From JABWBD01 sp040768665 (lineage in GTDB: Bacteria > Planctomycetota > Planctomycetia > Pirellulales > Thermoguttaceae), in assembly GCA_040768665.1 (NCBI GenBank), contig JAXGMN010000059.1, positions 1 to 64,000 on the forward strand: a DNA stretch of 64,000 bases, written 5' to 3'. Positions 8,450-18,021 of the stretch are shown here, one piece after another. Numbering within the stretch: the first letter of the stretch is position 1; each line of letters starts with the position of its first letter. Under the pieces are notes generated by a model. The model was given only the letters and a program-made list of their open reading frames with translations, was not told the origin of the DNA and searched no databases. The translations under genes were made by a program, and so were the position numbers.

Positions 8450-10351
8450 ATGAAACGTGTTTTTTTCTTCCTCGTCTCAAGCGTGCTTCTCACGCTGCCA
8501 AACTGGTGCCGTGCCGATCCGGCGGCAAAGCCCACCAGCCGCTTCGAACACTTCATCGCGCGGCAGGGAAACAAGCTCTTCGACGGTCCACGGCCGTTCC
8601 GTTTTATCGGCGCGAATATGCCCGGGCTCGTCCTGCCCTACGATTATACGCTCCGCTTGCCCGAGCGAATGGTAATGCCCGACGCCTGGGAGCAGGAAGA
8701 CGCTTTCAAGACGCTCGACCAGATGAACTTCCGGGTAGTCCGCCTCTGGAACCTGGCGATTCGCGGCCCGGAGGAAGGCACGCAGGGGCAGCCGACGTGG
8801 CATCCGGTCCAGGGCCCCGGAGTGTTCAACGAAGAGTCGTTTCGCTCGATCGACCGGGTGCTGGCGCTGGCCAACCGCTACGGAGTCCGCGTGATCTTCG
8901 ACTTCACCGCCGAGGCCGGCGACTACCTCGGCGGGATCGGCACCTACGCGGCCCACCGCGGCAAGAAACGGGGCGAGTTCTGGACCGACCCGCAGCTTAA
9001 GGCCGATTACCAGGCGACCGTTCGCTACGTGCTCAACCGGCGAAACACGATCACGGGCGCGGCCTACAAGGACGACAAAGCGATCCTCGCCTGGCAATTC
9101 GGCAACGAGATGTACAGCGCCCCGGTAGAGTGGCTTGCCGAGATGGCCGCCTTCCTGAAACGTCTCGACCCCAACCACCTTGTTGCCGAGACCCGCCATC
9201 GGCCGAGGACGGGATTTGAGATCGATCCGAACATCGATCTCTATACGCGCCACTACTACGCCAACTATCTCCGCGAGGGACCGGACTGGGTCGACGTGTT
9301 TCGCGAAGAGGTCGCGGCGCTGGGCGGCCAACGTCCGCTGTTTATCGGGGAGTTCGGCCCCTACGTCGACGGCAAGGTATTCACGCACGACAACGTCGTG
9401 GGCAAGGTCCGCGACCTGATGGAGTATGTCGAGAAGGAAGATGCGATCTGCGGCGCGCTGCTCTGGAGCATGTACTTTCACCATCGCAACGGCGGCTTCT
9501 ACTGGCACCAGATTTTCACCTACCCGAGCGTCTGGTCGTATCACTGGCCGGGTTTCCCCAGCTCGGACGTGCAGCGGGAGCGCGAATTGCTTGCCGTGTT
9601 GCGCGAAGCGGCGTTTCGCATTCAAGGGCTTGCCGTTCCGCCCGTCCCGGTGCCCGAAGCGCCGGAGCTTCTCCCATGCGGCGAAGTGCCACTCCTGTCA
9701 TGGCGAGGGGCGGCGGGCGCTGCGAGTTACGATGTGCAGCGAGCAGCCAGCTCTCAGGGCCCCTGGTCAACCGCTGCCCGCGAAGTTTCCGATGCGGACG
9801 TCGCGTACCGGCCGCTCTGGAGCGACACCGCCGCACGCGCAGGAGAGACCTGGTTCTACCGCGTGGTGGCCCGCAACACCTCGGGCGTTTCGGAGCCCTC
9901 GAACACCGTCGGACCGATCCGCGTGAAGGAGGTGTGTCTGGTCGACGAACTTCAGGATTTTTCGTTGGCTCGGGAGAAGTCGGAAGGCTTGACGCTAAAC
10001 AACGATTACAACGGCGTCTATGCCGAGTATCTCTTCCGCGCCCGAGGCACGGACGGCGACTGGATCCGGTATCAAGTGCCCGGGAGCATTCGTTTAATTC
10101 AGGTGGTAGCCTTTTATGTTGCTGACGCGGCGGAGCTGACCTTTCAGGCATCGTCCGACGGCAACCGGTGGGTGGAGCTTGCGCCTTCGCGCCGCGAACG
10201 GCAACTTGCGTCTCCTCCCGGTGGCCCGGGCAGAAACCAGCGGCGGACCCTGGTCGAGTACACCGCCGAAGTCCCGTCATCGTGCTGCCAGCTCAGGATT
10301 CGTTGGCATAGTGCGGCGGAACTGGATCGCGTCGAAGTGTATCACCGGTAA
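8450..10351 (+). CDS. Secreted GH5-like glycoside hydrolase with fibronectin-III and C-terminal beta domain
   Basis: A 633-aa secreted enzyme. A signal peptide (RVFFFLVSSVLLTLPNWCRA) precedes a TIM barrel resembling GH5 endo-mannanases/glucanases. The acid/base Glu is in WQFGNEM and the nucleophile Glu in LFIGEFGPY. A fibronectin-III-like segment (about 420-520: YDVQRAASSQGPW … FYRVVARNTSG) and a C-terminal beta-sandwich that may bind carbohydrate follow. It likely attacks a beta-linked polysaccharide outside the cytoplasm; the substrate is not determined. ATG 8450 follows GGAG by six bases. It is followed by a GH2 enzyme in the same direction after 37 bases, so the two probably act on one polysaccharide. 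Confidence 0.82.
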   Translation: MKRVFFFLVSSVLLTLPNWCRADPAAKPTSRFEHFIARQGNKLFDGPRPFRFIGANMPGLVLPYDYTLRLPERMVMPDAWEQEDAFKTLDQMNFRVVRLWNLAIRGPEEGTQGQPTWHPVQGPGVFNEESFRSIDRVLALANRYGVRVIFDFTAEAGDYLGGIGTYAAHRGKKRGEFWTDPQLKADYQATVRYVLNRRNTITGAAYKDDKAILAWQFGNEMYSAPVEWLAEMAAFLKRLDPNHLVAETRHRPRTGFEIDPNIDLYTRHYYANYLREGPDWVDVFREEVAALGGQRPLFIGEFGPYVDGKVFTHDNVVGKVRDLMEYVEKEDAICGALLWSMYFHHRNGGFYWHQIFTYPSVWSYHWPGFPSSDVQRERELLAVLREAAFRIQGLAVPPVPVPEAPELLPCGEVPLLSWRGAAGAASYDVQRAASSQGPWSTAAREVSDADVAYRPLWSDTAARAGETWFYRVVARNTSGVSEPSNTVGPIRVKEVCLVDELQDFSLAREKSEGLTLNNDYNGVYAEYLFRARGTDGDWIRYQVPGSIRLIQVVAFYVADAAELTFQASSDGNRWVELAPSRRERQLASPPGGPGRNQRRTLVEYTAEVPSSCCQLRIRWHSAAELDRVEVYHR

Positions 10352-10388
10352 TCGATTTGTTTCTTTCCCGTCACACGAGGAGCCGACA

Positions 10389-12536
10389 ATGAGAACCGAT
10401 CCTGGACGAAGTCGAAAGCAGTTAGGATTTTGGATTCGCGCTGCCGTCTGCGTTGCGGCACTCGCTGCATTTCAGAACGGGGCTCGGGCTGCGGATCGGG
10501 TGACGATCTCACTCGACGGCGAGTGGCAGCTCGCGAGGAGCGCGGATGCCGCGCCGCCTGCCCGGTATGGGGCCGTGGCCCCGGTACCGGGGCTGGCGGA
10601 CATGGCGAAGCCGCCGTTCGCAGGTGTGGGGCAGCCGGTGGAGGCTCCCGGTTATTTCTATTACCGGCGGACGTTCGCGGCTCCCGAGGTCTTACCCGAA
10701 TTCGCATTGCTCAAGATTCACAAGGCGAAGTACGGGACCGCCGTGTGGCTGAACGACAAGCCGCTGGGCGAGCACTTGCCGAGCTTCACACCGTCGCTTT
10801 GGGACCTGCGTCCAACGCTGGCCGCAGGGAAAGAGAACGAACTGGTGGTCCGGGTGGGCGCCGGCCGCGAGTCGCTTCCCAAGGGTATGCCGACGGGATG
10901 GGATTTCGAGAAATACCGTTACCTGCCCGGCATCTACGATTCGGTAAAGCTGATTCTCTGCGACGGTCCGCGGATCGCGAATGTGCAGTGTGTTCCGGAC
11001 ATCGAGGCGAAACGGGTGCGGCTGCTGGTGGAGTTGGAAGGGGGAAAGACGGACGTTCCTGCCGCGGTGCAAGCCGAAATCGCCGAGGCCGCGGGCGGCC
11101 GGGTCGTGGCGGCAGGCGCGGCCCGTGCGACCGAATTGGCCCCGGGCGAAACGCGCGTGGTGGACCTCACTCTGCCGGTTCCCGAGTGTCACTTCTGGTG
11201 GCCGGAAGATCCTTTCCTTTACGAAGCCCGGTTGGCGACCGGCGGCGATTCGCTCACGGTTCGTTTCGGCATGCGGTCGTTCCGCTTCGATCCGGCCACG
11301 AAGCGAGCCGTCCTCAACGGCCAGCCGCGTTACCTGTGCGGGTCGAACGTGACGGTCTACCGCTTCTTCGAGGACGATCTGCGAGGCAATAAGCCCTGGG
11401 ACCGGGACTGGGTCCGCAAGCTGCATCGGCAGTACAAGACGATGCACTGGGACACGCTCCGCTACTGCATCGGGTTTCCGCCGGACTTCTGGTACGACAT
11501 TGCCGACGAAGAGGGATTCCTCATCCAGGACGAGTTTCCCATCTGGACTCTCGGCGACGATCCGGAGAAGCTGGAGGCGGGCAAGATTGTGCCGGAGTAT
11601 GCCGCGTGGATGCGCGAGCGTTGGAACCATCCCAGCGTGGTCGTCTGGGACGCGCAGAACGAGAGCAGCACCAAGGTTACCGGCCTGGCGCTTGAGGCCG
11701 TCCGCCACCTGGACTACTCCAACCGCCCATGGGAGAACGGCTGGGGCAAACCGCAGAGCATCTACGACTGCGTCGAGTCGCACCCGTACTTGTTCTCGAA
11801 GGGGATGCCCTGGAACAAGGGCACTCCCTTCCGGCTCGCCGAGATACCCGGCGTCGATCCCGTGCCGCGTCTGAATGCGGACCAGAAGGCGTTGGACGTG
11901 CCGATCATCATCAACGAATACGACTGGCTCTGGCTCACCCGCGACGGAAATCCCACCTGCCTGACGAAGCACAACTACGATTTCCACGTGGGCCCGGACG
12001 CAACGGTCGAGCAGCGGCGTCTGTTCCACGCGCGGGGAGTGGCCGCGCTGACGGAGTTCTGGCGTGCCCATCGCAAGGCGGCGGCGGTGCTCCATTTCTG
12101 CGGGCTCGGCTACTCGCGTCCCGGCGACAAACCGCGGCCTGAAGGCGGCGCCACGAGCGACGATTTTCTCGACATCGCGACGCTCGAGTTCGAGCCGATG
12201 TTCAAGAAGTACGTCGGCATGGCATTCAATCCGGTGGGGGTCATGCTCGATTTCTGGGAGGAAAACGTCTTGCCGGGCGCCCGGTTCGAGGTCAAGGTTT
12301 CGGTCATCAACGACCGCCAACAACCGTGGAGCGGCGAAGTCAGGCTTCGCCTGGAGGGAAAGAACGACTCGGCGGCGCGGGCGGAATGCCAGGTGGATCC
12401 CCTGGGGCGCCGAATCGTGGCCTTCGACTTCGAGATGCCGGAGGACCCGGGAGACTACACGCTCATCGCCGAACTGACTGATGGAGCAGAGGTGATTCAG
12501 AGCCTGCGAGATTTCAAAGCGGCAAAGAGGCCCTGA
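10389..12536 (+). CDS. Secreted GH2 family glycoside hydrolase
   Basis: A 715-aa exported protein with signal peptide (WIRAAVCVAALAAFQNGARA). It has the GH2 order: sugar-binding jelly roll (about 40-190, SLDGEWQLAR … YYRRTF), immunoglobulin-like domain (about 195-300) and TIM barrel. The acid/base Glu is in WDAQNES and the likely nucleophile in IIINEYDW. GH2 covers beta-galactosidases, mannosidases and glucuronidases; the activity here cannot be read off. ATG 10389 follows GAGGAG by about seven bases. It forms a pair with the preceding GH5 gene and ends five bases from the stop of a convergent gene, so there is almost no room for a separate terminator. Confidence 0.85.
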   Translation: MRTDPGRSRKQLGFWIRAAVCVAALAAFQNGARAADRVTISLDGEWQLARSADAAPPARYGAVAPVPGLADMAKPPFAGVGQPVEAPGYFYYRRTFAAPEVLPEFALLKIHKAKYGTAVWLNDKPLGEHLPSFTPSLWDLRPTLAAGKENELVVRVGAGRESLPKGMPTGWDFEKYRYLPGIYDSVKLILCDGPRIANVQCVPDIEAKRVRLLVELEGGKTDVPAAVQAEIAEAAGGRVVAAGAARATELAPGETRVVDLTLPVPECHFWWPEDPFLYEARLATGGDSLTVRFGMRSFRFDPATKRAVLNGQPRYLCGSNVTVYRFFEDDLRGNKPWDRDWVRKLHRQYKTMHWDTLRYCIGFPPDFWYDIADEEGFLIQDEFPIWTLGDDPEKLEAGKIVPEYAAWMRERWNHPSVVVWDAQNESSTKVTGLALEAVRHLDYSNRPWENGWGKPQSIYDCVESHPYLFSKGMPWNKGTPFRLAEIPGVDPVPRLNADQKALDVPIIINEYDWLWLTRDGNPTCLTKHNYDFHVGPDATVEQRRLFHARGVAALTEFWRAHRKAAAVLHFCGLGYSRPGDKPRPEGGATSDDFLDIATLEFEPMFKKYVGMAFNPVGVMLDFWEENVLPGARFEVKVSVINDRQQPWSGEVRLRLEGKNDSAARAECQVDPLGRRIVAFDFEMPEDPGDYTLIAELTDGAEVIQSLRDFKAAKRP

Positions 12537-12541
12537 CGCAA

Positions 12542-13540
12542 CTATCGACGTGCGCGGAGCATGGCGAGGTAGTTTTCCGGTTTGACGCCCCGGTGGATCG
12601 TATTGCTCGACGACAGGATCATGCCGCCGGGGCCGCCTTCGGCAATGCACCGTCGGACCTCTCGCTCGACCTCCTCCGGGGTTCCCTGGCAGAGTGCCCC
12701 GGTGCAGTCCACGTTCCCTTTGAGACAGACGCGGTCGCCGTAGCGCGACTTCATCCCGCCCATCGTGTAGCCGGCGCCCGGATCGATCGGGTCGAGGCAA
12801 TCGATGCCGCTCTCGATCCAGAAGTCGACCACCGCGTCGATGTTTCCGTCGCAGTGCTTGATGCACAAGAGCCCCAATTGCTTGTATCCCTGGACCACTC
12901 GCCGAAACTCGGGCGCGACCAACTGGAAATAGGTCTCGGGCCGCATGAGCAGTCCCGAGGCGTTCGCCACGTCGTCGGTCGTGGCGACGAATTCCACCCC
13001 GTAGCGCTTTCGGGCCACCGCGGCGAGCTCAAGGTTATAGTCGACCACCCGCTTGAGCATATCCGCAAATGCGCCAGGCTCCAGTAATAGCCCCATCAGC
13101 GCCTCCTGGTAACCCAACAGGTCGCGCATATCGGAAAAGCCGTCGCGGAGATTGAGGACGACGGCCCTGGCATCGCCGAAGCGATTCAGGGCAGCTTCCA
13201 ACGTGGCAAATCGATGAGAAGCCGCTGGATCGGGAAACGCGTATTCTCGATGCCGGGTGATCTCGGGCACCGGACTTGCGCGGAGCGCCGGCAGAACGTC
13301 GTCGGTCAGTTGGCGCTCGACGCCCCATTCGTCGACCACGGTCTTGGCGTCGAGATGCCGCTTCCGGTAGTCGGGCCGCACGTTGACGCCATCGAGGTCC
13401 AGTTGTGCCACGATCTCCAACGGATCGCTGCTCCCGGTGAGCGCCTCGCCCACGGCGGAATCGATGAACCATTCGAACGTCGGTACGACGTCCGGGACTT
13501 CCCGCCGAAGCGCGTGCAGGATTCTCTCTTTTCCGGTCAC
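12542..13540 (-). CDS. Uroporphyrinogen decarboxylase-like (MtaA/MtbA-type) protein
   Basis: A 332-aa TIM-barrel protein of the UROD superfamily, near the corrinoid methyltransferase MtaA/MtbA group rather than heme HemE: IKHCDGNIDAVVDFWIESG and CLKGNVDC give the His/Cys pair typical of the zinc-binding branch. Such proteins in planctomycete sugar operons are common but uncharacterised. It starts with GTG overlapping the TGA of the upstream FGGY kinase by four bases, which implies translational coupling. The operon context suggests a catabolic rather than heme-biosynthetic role; that is inference. Confidence 0.75.
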   Translation of the reverse strand: MTGKERILHALRREVPDVVPTFEWFIDSAVGEALTGSSDPLEIVAQLDLDGVNVRPDYRKRHLDAKTVVDEWGVERQLTDDVLPALRASPVPEITRHREYAFPDPAASHRFATLEAALNRFGDARAVVLNLRDGFSDMRDLLGYQEALMGLLLEPGAFADMLKRVVDYNLELAAVARKRYGVEFVATTDDVANASGLLMRPETYFQLVAPEFRRVVQGYKQLGLLCIKHCDGNIDAVVDFWIESGIDCLDPIDPGAGYTMGGMKSRYGDRVCLKGNVDCTGALCQGTPEEVEREVRRCIAEGGPGGMILSSSNTIHRGVKPENYLAMLRARR

Positions 13541-15084
13541 GTAAAGAATTCCTCGAAAAGCCGATGGTTGACCGTCTTGGCGGCCGGGTACAACTCCCGG
13601 TAGATCTCAAACCACCGCGTGTACTTCTCCGAGCGCTCCGGATCGGGGTGATAAACCGCTCCCGGCCGGTAGACCCGCTCGAGCGCATCCTGTTCGTCGC
13701 GGTAGACGCCGACGCCGATCCCGGCGAGGATGGCCGCGCCCAGCGGCGTCGCCTCGTCGACCCCCGGCACCTCGACCGGCCGGCCGGCGACGTCGGCCTT
13801 GTTCTGCATCCAGAAGGCGTTGCGGGTGGCGCCGCCCACGGCGACGAGCTTCTCGAAGCGGACTTCCAAGGCCTTTTCCATGGCGGAGACAATGTCGAAA
13901 AACTGGTAGTCCAGCCCTTCGACGATCGCCCGCAGCAGATCGCCGCGCGTGGCCAGCGGGGTCAGGCCGGCGAACACACCGAGGCTCCGGGAATCGACCA
14001 CCGGACAGGCGGCGGCCGACATATGGGGCAGGAAGAGGACGCCCCGCGCCCCGGGCGGCGACTGGGCCGCTTCGGCCATCAGGCGCTGCCAGTCGCCGCC
14101 ATCGCTCGATGGGCTCGCCGCGGCGTCGCCGCCAGCCACTTGCCTGCGGTACCATTCCACCATTTCGCCCGCCACGTTGCCGCCCCAGGCCGTGTGCATG
14201 CCGCGGGCGACGTGCGCTTGCACGGTGATCCCAGCGCGGCGCAGTTCGTCTTTCAGGACCGGCTCCGAGGTAGGCGCCATCACCGTCTCCCACGTGCCGG
14301 TTACGTCGAGCACGACTCCCGGCCGAAACACACCCACCGGCAGCGAACCGCAGATGTGGTCGTGGCCGCCGAGCACGACGGCCGTGCCGGGAGGCAGTCC
14401 GGTGGCCTTGGCTGCGGTCTGGGTTACCTCGCCGATCGGCGTGCCGCTGGGCAGCACCTCGCAGAGGATCCGGCGGTCGATCCCGGAAAGCTGGATCAGC
14501 TCGTCGGACCAGTCCAGCGTCCGCTGGTCGAACAGCAGCGTGCACGAGGCCATGCTGTAGTCGGTCACCTGACGGCCGCAGAGCATGTGGTTCAGAAAAT
14601 CCTCGATCAGCAGCCACTTGTGGGTGCGCCGGAGGATTTCCGGTTCATTGTCCGCCATCCAGAGGACCCGTAGTGCGGAGTTGATCGGCCAAAGGGGATT
14701 GCCGCCGATCGAGAAGACCTTCTCCGCGCCGATATGCTCCTGCCACCACTTCAACTGCGGGGCAGTCCGCGGATCGTGCCAACTGATCATCGGATAGAGC
14801 CAGTTGCCTTCGGCGTCGATCGGCAGGCCGTCCATGCCCATGCCGGTGACGGCCACGCCGCGGATCCGCCGCGGGTCGTCGAGGCCGTCGACCGCCTGCC
14901 GGATCGCATCGGCGGTCCCGCCCCAGATTTGCTCGGGCTGCCAGACGGTCCATTCGGGATGGTCGGGATTGGGATGGAATTTCTCCGTCGGGCGGCTGCC
15001 TCGCGCGACGACGTTTCCATCGGCGTCGTAGACAATCGCTTTCAGGCTGGTCGAGCCCAGGTCGATTCCCATCAGGTAGTCCAT
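13537..15084 (-). CDS. FGGY-family carbohydrate kinase (xylulokinase-like)
   Basis: A 515-aa cytoplasmic sugar kinase. The N-terminal phosphate-1 motif GIDLGSTSLKAIVYD, a central GGHDHICG segment and the C-terminal AVGGATRN mark the FGGY ATPase fold. Closest by feel is xylulokinase, but FGGY members phosphorylate many pentoses, polyols and deoxy sugars. ATG 15084 was chosen over the longer frame because GGAG lies eight bases upstream and the family sequence starts there. It is the middle gene of an SDR-kinase-UROD-like operon, so the dehydrogenase probably makes the ketose that it phosphorylates. Confidence 0.88.
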   Translation of the reverse strand: MDYLMGIDLGSTSLKAIVYDADGNVVARGSRPTEKFHPNPDHPEWTVWQPEQIWGGTADAIRQAVDGLDDPRRIRGVAVTGMGMDGLPIDAEGNWLYPMISWHDPRTAPQLKWWQEHIGAEKVFSIGGNPLWPINSALRVLWMADNEPEILRRTHKWLLIEDFLNHMLCGRQVTDYSMASCTLLFDQRTLDWSDELIQLSGIDRRILCEVLPSGTPIGEVTQTAAKATGLPPGTAVVLGGHDHICGSLPVGVFRPGVVLDVTGTWETVMAPTSEPVLKDELRRAGITVQAHVARGMHTAWGGNVAGEMVEWYRRQVAGGDAAASPSSDGGDWQRLMAEAAQSPPGARGVLFLPHMSAAACPVVDSRSLGVFAGLTPLATRGDLLRAIVEGLDYQFFDIVSAMEKALEVRFEKLVAVGGATRNAFWMQNKADVAGRPVEVPGVDEATPLGAAILAGIGVGVYRDEQDALERVYRPGAVYHPDPERSEKYTRWFEIYRELYPAAKTVNHRLFEEFFT

Positions 15085-15114
15085 CGCTGCATCTCCGGTG
15101 ATTGCGGGTCTGAT

Positions 15115-15149
15115 GAGCGGCCCGGCTGCTGCGGGCAGCCGGGCCGCTC
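15115..15149 (-). terminator. Strong hairpin between SDR and kinase genes
   Basis: GAGCGGCCCGGCTGC, a four-to-five base loop, then its near-exact complement. There is no U-tract, so it is more likely an RNA-processing, attenuation or REP-like site than a full terminator. Its core resembles the hairpins at 46925-46957 and 55850-55926. Confidence 0.55.
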
Positions 15150-15162
15150 GGAATCCCATCCC

Positions 15163-15927
15163 CTACCGCATCAGCATGCCTCCACTCACGTCAACCGTGG
15201 CTCCCGTCATGTAGCTCGCCCGCGCCGAGGCCAGGAAGACGATCACATCGGCGACTTCCTTCGTCTCGGCAATCCGGTTGAGCGGGATGCGGGCGAGGTA
15301 CTTGGCCTCGTTGGCCTTCAAGGCGGCGGCGGTCATCTCCGTGAGCATCATCCCGGGAGCGACGGCATTGACGGCAATCCCCTGCGGCGCGAGTTCGCGG
15401 GCCAGCGCGACCGTGAACGAAACAATCCCGCCTTTGCTTGCGTCGTACGGCGCATGGCCGGTCGTCGAACCGCGAAAGGCCGCCTGCGACGAGACATTCA
15501 CGATCCGTCCGGTGCGCCCCGCCGCCAGCAACCGCCGAACCATTTCGCGACAGGCGAGGAACGTGCCGTTAAGATTCACATCGAGCGTCTCGCTCCACTC
15601 CGCCAGCGACATGTCTTTCACCGCGCGCGTCGGGCAAACCGCCGCGTTGTTCACCAGGATCTCGACCGTTGAGAACTTCGCCTCGACCTTGTCGAAGATT
15701 TCCCGCACATCGTCTTCTTCCGACACGTCGCCCCCGACGCTCATCGCTTCGGTGCGATACTGCTGCCGAATCTCGTCGACAACTGCTTCCGCTTTCGCGG
15801 CCTGGCGGCGGTAGTTGACTGCCACGCGCGCACCCTCGGCTGCCAGCCTCAGGCAGACCGCGCGCCCGAGACCTTGCGATCCACCCGTGACCAACGCAAC
15901 CTTGGCCTGCAATTCCAAATCCATCAT
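15163..15927 (-). CDS. Short-chain dehydrogenase/reductase
   Basis: A 254-aa classical SDR: cofactor motif TGGSQGLG near residue 13, NNAAV, catalytic Ser in NVSSQAAFRG, YDASKGG (Tyr-x3-Lys) and a C-terminal TVDVSGGML. It resembles FabG and polyol dehydrogenases. Being first in an operon with an FGGY kinase, a sugar- or polyol-oxidising role is more likely than fatty acid synthesis. GGGAGCG precedes the paired ATG codons at 15927/15924. Confidence 0.85.
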   Translation of the reverse strand: MMDLELQAKVALVTGGSQGLGRAVCLRLAAEGARVAVNYRRQAAKAEAVVDEIRQQYRTEAMSVGGDVSEEDDVREIFDKVEAKFSTVEILVNNAAVCPTRAVKDMSLAEWSETLDVNLNGTFLACREMVRRLLAAGRTGRIVNVSSQAAFRGSTTGHAPYDASKGGIVSFTVALARELAPQGIAVNAVAPGMMLTEMTAAALKANEAKYLARIPLNRIAETKEVADVIVFLASARASYMTGATVDVSGGMLMR

Positions 15928-16044
15928 CTTCGCTCCCTTTTCGCCCACGGGTGCGATTGTAACTTGCAGGCCGCCGGCACGGCAACGCGCACGGGGCCGG
16001 GGTGGGCTGTTAAGGCAAGCGGCAGATCTCCGCGATCCCGTGGG

Positions 16045-17154
16045 CTATCGGTTGGGCGACCACGTCGGCCGTGTCGCCTGTTGAACCGGCTCGGCGGCGC
16101 TTTGGAGTCGCACCGGCGTGGAAGCCGCCTGGCGCGAAGTCGTTCTCGGCGTCTCGATCTCCGGGGGCGGTTGAGTGGACGGGCGGCGTCGCCATTGGGG
16201 CGTCTCGGCAGCCGTCGATTCGGAGTGTGGCAGAAGCGCCGGCGCGCCGCTGTCGGCTTGCTGCGACGGGACCGACACTTCGATCGCACAGTTGTCCTCG
16301 AGCTTGCGGCCGTCGGGCGCCGTGTAGCGGACGTAGAGCTGCAGGCTGCCGTGCGGCGGAGGCCCCTGCGGCCAGACCATCTCCAGGCCGATTCCCTCGT
16401 CGACGGTCGCCAGGGCGATCTCCTCGGCAGTGAAGTCCCAGCGGGCCACGCGGGCGGCATCGCCGGAAAGCGCGGGATCGAGCACGACGATCGAGACCGG
16501 TCCCGCCGCCGTACAAAGGTTGCCGCGCGCGTTGCGAGGCTCAACAAAGACCCAGAGACCGTCGTCGGGGCCCCGTCCGTCGAGATTGCATCCGCCTGTC
16601 CACTCCTTGCGGATCTTGATCGCGGCGACGTCGCCAGTCGCGGGCGCGGCCGGGGTCGACGTTTCGGTGCCCGGCACCTTGGGCACAGACGTCGGCGGCG
16701 CGAGGTTCGGCGGCGATGCGGAGCCTGGTTGTTCGCTTGGCAGATCGGGAGTTCTGAAAGTCTTGGGCAAATCGCCCTCGGGGAGCGGCGTGCCGGGCAT
16801 CTCGATCGTCGGCGGTATCAGCTCGTCGGGCGAGACCGGGGCGGTTGCAGGTCCGCGGCGCTCCGGAGTCCGCGACTCGGAGGGCTCTTTGGTAGCCGGA
16901 GCCGGTTCGGGGCGTACACGCGGGGGAGGAGAGGCTCCCTTCGTGTCCCCAGCCAGCTTTGCCTCAAGCGCCTGGTTTTGCCGCCGGCTGGAAGACAACG
17001 CCTCCTGGTATTCGTCGAGGCACGCCTGGAGCTCGTAAATGGTATCTTCCAGCTCTCGGTTCTCGCGCTCGAGGAGGACGATGTTTGGATCCGTACGGCA
17101 TCCGGCTGGTGCCAGGCAGGCCAGAAGGAGCAGGGCAACAAGCCTCGGTCTCAT
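16045..17154 (-). CDS. Putative lipoprotein with coiled coil
   Basis: A 369-aa protein. The N-terminus (RPRLVALLLLACLAPAG before Cys20) is a lipoprotein signal with lipobox. A coiled coil follows (about 25-65, LLERENRELEDTIYELQACLDEY), then a long Pro/Thr/Glu-rich linker, and a beta-rich C-terminal domain from about 210. The family is unrecognised but this layout recurs in planctomycetes. The start at 17154 was chosen because the longer frame begins upstream of the signal peptide. The function is unknown; cell-envelope attachment is inferred from the lipobox. Confidence 0.7.
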   Translation of the reverse strand: MRPRLVALLLLACLAPAGCRTDPNIVLLERENRELEDTIYELQACLDEYQEALSSSRRQNQALEAKLAGDTKGASPPPRVRPEPAPATKEPSESRTPERRGPATAPVSPDELIPPTIEMPGTPLPEGDLPKTFRTPDLPSEQPGSASPPNLAPPTSVPKVPGTETSTPAAPATGDVAAIKIRKEWTGGCNLDGRGPDDGLWVFVEPRNARGNLCTAAGPVSIVVLDPALSGDAARVARWDFTAEEIALATVDEGIGLEMVWPQGPPPHGSLQLYVRYTAPDGRKLEDNCAIEVSVPSQQADSGAPALLPHSESTAAETPQWRRRPSTQPPPEIETPRTTSRQAASTPVRLQSAAEPVQQATRPTWSPNR

Positions 17155-17389
17155 AGGGTTCTCGCGCAGAGCACCGGCCCCCACCCAGCGTGCGTCCAGG
17201 AAGGCAAATCCAGCACCGTCGCCGCACGGTCCACTATCCTGAGGGCTTGTTTTGCGACGGAACCAGACCTTTCCTGGCCGGAAACGCGGCGCGGACGGCG
17301 CGCAGAGGGGCAAATCGCGGCCAGAGATACTTTTCGGTGGGCCTTCTTAGCAGATTTGCCCAAGCGTTTCCAGACCGGATTACGAGAGC

Positions 17390-17980
17390 TCAGTTCTGGG
17401 TCACGTGCTCGATGACGTGATCGACGAGCCCGTAGTCGCGGGCTTCGTCCGCCGTCATGAAGCGATCCCGGTCGGTATCCTTCGTGATCTTCTCCAGCGG
17501 GTGGCCCGTATGCTTGATGAGGATCTGGTTGAGGCGTTCCTTGATTTTGCTGAACTCCTTGGCGTGGATCATGATCTCCTCGGCCGTACCTTCCATTCCG
17601 GCCAGCGGCTGGTGAATCATGATTCGGGCGTTGGGAAGCGCGTTGCGCTTTCCGGCAGCACCGGCGGCCAGCAGGACGGCGCCCATCGAAGCCGCCTGGC
17701 CGATGCAGTAGGTTGCCACGTCGCAACTTACGAACTGCATCGTATCGTAGATGGCCAGCCCGGCGGTCACGCTCCCGCCCGGCGAGTTCACGTAGAGGTG
17801 GATATCCGCCTTGGCGTCCTCCGCCTGGAGGAACAGCATCTGGGCGACAATCGAATTCGCCACATCGTCGTTCACGGCCGAGCCCAGAAAGACGATGCGG
17901 TCTTTCAGCAACCGGCTGTAGATATCCATCGCCCGCTCTTCGCGGCCGCTCTTTTCGATCACGTACGGGATCAAAGGCAT
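17390..17980 (-). CDS. clpP: ATP-dependent Clp protease proteolytic subunit (second copy)
   Basis: A 196-aa ClpP serine protease subunit. The catalytic Ser98 is in GQAASMGA, His123 in MIHQP and Asp172 in DRDRFM, so the triad is complete. It forms tetradecameric chambers served by Clp ATPases in the cytoplasm. It lies 41 bases downstream of another clpP and of trigger factor, all on the minus strand. Two different ClpP proteins suggest a heteromeric or specialised protease; both keep their active sites. Confidence 0.95.
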   Translation of the reverse strand: MPLIPYVIEKSGREERAMDIYSRLLKDRIVFLGSAVNDDVANSIVAQMLFLQAEDAKADIHLYVNSPGGSVTAGLAIYDTMQFVSCDVATYCIGQAASMGAVLLAAGAAGKRNALPNARIMIHQPLAGMEGTAEEIMIHAKEFSKIKERLNQILIKHTGHPLEKITKDTDRDRFMTADEARDYGLVDHVIEHVTQN

Positions 17981-18021
17981 CGGATTGAATGCTCCGTTGC
18001 AGGATAGGGCGATGCGGAAGC

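Noticed and set aside
10692..12866. 724-codon minus-strand frame opposite the GH2 gene
   Set aside because: Same reason: mirror of codon bias, no domain, runs across a convergent gene boundary.
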